Positions 61,850-64,000 of a stretch of DNA of 64,000 nucleotides are shown here, piece after piece (position 1 is the first letter of the stretch; each line of letters starts with the position of its first letter). The position numbers and the translations under genes are program-made. The stretch comes from Vicia villosa (taxonomy: Eukaryota; Streptophyta; Magnoliopsida; Fabales; Fabaceae), in assembly GCF_029867415.1 (NCBI RefSeq), contig NW_026705405.1:124001-188000 (forward strand). Reading direction: 5' to 3'. The notes under the pieces were generated by a model, which saw only the letters and a list, made by a program, of their open reading frames with translations, was not told the origin of the DNA and searched no databases.

Positions 61850-63420
61850 TATCAGTGTCAAATTTGTTATAAACCTGGACATGATGCAAGCTATTGTTAC
61901 TATCATCATTCCTCAAATGCTTATGGTGGTTATGGTGCTCCTCAACCCAATGTATGGACACAAACTAGCTACATAGCACAAACTCCTTTGCTTACCAACA
62001 TGTTACGACCTGTAAACCCCTCCTTATACACTACATACCCTACTCCCAGACCTCAAGCTTATGTTACAGGTGTTGGCTCATCTTCTTTCTATAACTAAAT
62101 CTGGTATCTTGACTCGGCTGCAACACACCATGTCATATGTGATGCTTCAAACCTCATGGATTCAATCTCTCTCACTGGCTTTAACCCTGTCCAAATTGAT
62201 AATAGTCAAGGTTTGTCTATTATATCACTTGGATCTATTCCATTTCCTTACAATTTATATTTCTCATACAACTTTCAAACTAAATAAACTGCTCTTAGTT
62301 CCTTTCATAACTAAAAATTTGGTAAGTGTAAGCCAATTTACTATGGAGAATCTGTATTCTTTGAGTTTCACCCTGATGCTTGTTTTGTCAAATGTCAAGC
62401 TACATTTAGGGTACTCCTTAGTGGATCTCTTGGGAGTGATGAACTCTACATACTTGACTGCATTCTCAGTCATCATCTTCTTAAGCCTTAAGTGTCAAAC
62501 TTTGTGCCTCAAATATCAAGTCTTAGACCTTAAGTATCATACTTGGTTTTAGTCTCAGGCTTGACTCCACTACTTCTTTAGTTTCTAGTTCATCAAATCT
62601 TAAGCATAAGTCTATAACATCCTTGAATTAACGTACTACTTTGAGTTCTAATTGTAATAATATTCCTAATTTTATCCCTAGCTTGTATCAAATATGGAAT
62701 CATAAACTAGGTTATCTTCATCATGAGGTCCTAAGTCATATACTCAAACTATGTAATGTTCAAATTCCTAATAAAAGGCTAATTGATATTTGCAATGCGT
62801 GTTGTATGGGTAAAGCTCATAGGCTTCCCTCTAGTTCTTCTACTTCTCAGTATACAAAACCTCTTGAACTCATTTTTTGTGATCTATGGGGATCCTCTTC
62901 TTTCCCATCTTCTTGTGGCTATAGCTATTTCTTAGCTCGTGTTTATGCTTATAATCGTTATGCTTGGATATATCCTTTAAAACTTAAGTCTCACACATTC
63001 ACTACACTTGTTCAGTTTAAAGCACTAGTGGAATTGCAATTAGACCTTAAAATCAAGTTTGTCTAAATAGATGGTGGTGGTTAATTTAAACCACTCACTC
63101 ACTCACTTCTTGTCCTCTCATGGCATAACTCACAAAATAAATCACCCTCACACCTATCACCAAAATGGCTCAATAGAGAAAAAAACATAGACATGTTGTA
63201 GAAATTGGCCTTACTCTCCTTTCTCAAGCTAACATGCCTCTTAAATTCTAGTACCATGCCTTTCTTACAACCACCTATCTCATCAATAAGTTATAACCTT
63301 CTTCCTCTTTGGCTAATAACTCCCATTTCTTTCTTCTTTACTTCAAATTTCCTGACTATAAGTTCCTTAAAGTGAGTGAAGGAACATCGAACATCTATCT
63401 TTCAGAACAAGTATCTCGAA
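61850..63420 (+). pseudogene. Copia gag zinc knuckle, protease start and integrase fragment
   Basis: In broken frames: a zinc knuckle C-QI-C-YKPG-H-DASY-C (about 61858-61905), a protease-like start IWYLDSAATHHVICDASNL (about 62098-62155), GAG-pre-integrase WNHKLGYLHHEVLSHILKL with CNACCMGKAHRLPSSS (62690-62840), integrase LELIFCDLWGSSSFPSSCGY and QFKALVELQLDLKIKFV (to 63066), then in another frame HQNGSIERKH-like and LTLLSQANMPLKFWYHAFLT sequence (to about 63300). The protease active site reads DSA where active copies have DSG. RT and RNase H are absent. It belongs to a different Copia group from the SIRE-like element. Confidence 0.8.
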
Positions 63421-64000
63421 ATAGAAAGTTCTAGGAACCTAAAACCCTAGAACCTTAATATAAACAAATGTCTAAGATTCACATACACTATTCTAACTCT
63501 AAAATACATTTTAGAGTTTGATCGTTATTGACATGTGCGTCAAAGTGTTTATAGCTATTTCTAATGTTAGACCAAATAATCATGATATCAGTCACATATC
63601 AGAGTCTGGGTCGTCTTTTAAAACATACAAGACAGACTACCACATATAATCTAAAATTTATCACGCTTAAACCATAGCAAAATAAAATCCCATAAAATAT
63701 TTTTAAAAATAAATCATGTTTAAATTATTCGTAGTTAAATTTGAGACAACTGTGTTAGCTTACAATCAAATCTAATTTCACCACCTCAATTATAAATTCC
63801 TATGAATGGTGTTACTGACCTACCCAAGTTTGAAACCTTGAGTTTTCTATACTGTATTCTGTCCTATTGATATTAATAATATAAACCATCTAACAAACAA
63901 AATTATTGCATGGTATTCAAATTAAACTTCCAGCTACCTCACTAGCTACTTAAGGTGCATTGATATCCACGTCAACACTTAAATAGGACATGGACATAGT
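63421..64000. other. Intergenic DNA to window end
   Basis: No ORF or repeat border recognised. Confidence 0.4.

Overview
This window looks like nuclear DNA of a flowering plant, most likely a legume. It is AT-rich, its genes have many GT-AG introns, and it is packed with nested plant transposons. Several repeat types (SIRE-like Copia, a TRIM with a Met-tRNA-type primer site, PMD-carrying elements, elements with TAGGGGTG ends) are familiar from legumes of the pea/clover/medic group. The species cannot be fixed from the sequence alone.

Three host genes appear intact. A PP2C phosphatase (6062-8373, +, five exons, 279 aa). OM64, a mitochondrial outer-membrane amidase-like/TPR receptor (22399-27817, +, thirteen exons, 604 aa). 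A type I metacaspase with an LSD1-type zinc finger (28374-30006, -, five exons, 384 aa) that lies tail to tail with OM64. A fourth gene, a UGT85-type glycosyltransferase (33062-41548, +), keeps its start, intron borders and PSPG box. Its single intron has swollen to about 7.2 kb with retroelement debris, and exon 2 has an internal deletion that shifts the frame, so it is probably a pseudogene. Broken gene pieces are an inverted 373-bp copy of PP2C exons 3-4 (9720-10092) and an orphan metacaspase exon (about 30460-30670).

Mobile DNA fills most of the rest. From left to right: a 5'-truncated LINE with target-site duplication (447-1748); a Mutator-like element carrying a plant mobile domain gene (1821-5330) with a GC-rich hAT-type element inserted exactly at the gene's stop codon; a TRIM in PP2C intron 1; a 170-bp Mutator-type MITE with a perfect 9-bp duplication; a minus-strand SIRE-like Copia element (about 10090-16720) split by a 1.35-kb LTR, a 900-bp hAT-type element and a second LTR; a Copia gag remnant (17590-18370); another hAT-type element (19533-20118); a Mutator-associated PB1-like ORF (20516-21112, -); an Emigrant/pogo-like MITE (21644-22184); Ty3/gypsy debris inside the UGT intron (35170-37690); and a 1.06-kb hAT-type element (38891-39948).

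From 42.4 to 53.9 kb the DNA is very AT-rich and gene-free. It holds long (TA)n tracts, tandem repeats and two Helitron 3' ends facing each other. From 54.4 kb to the end come an LTR-like repeat, Stowaway and PIF/Harbinger-type MITEs (one nested in another), a gypsy-type gag remnant with an intron, another GC-rich hAT-type fragment, and a Copia gag/integrase pseudogene (61850-63420).

The most notable items are the near-identical inverted PP2C fragment (a possible hairpin RNA source), the group of hAT-type elements that share ends and 8-bp duplications but are filled with different short iterated motifs, and the PMD element whose four in-frame stops are all TAG.
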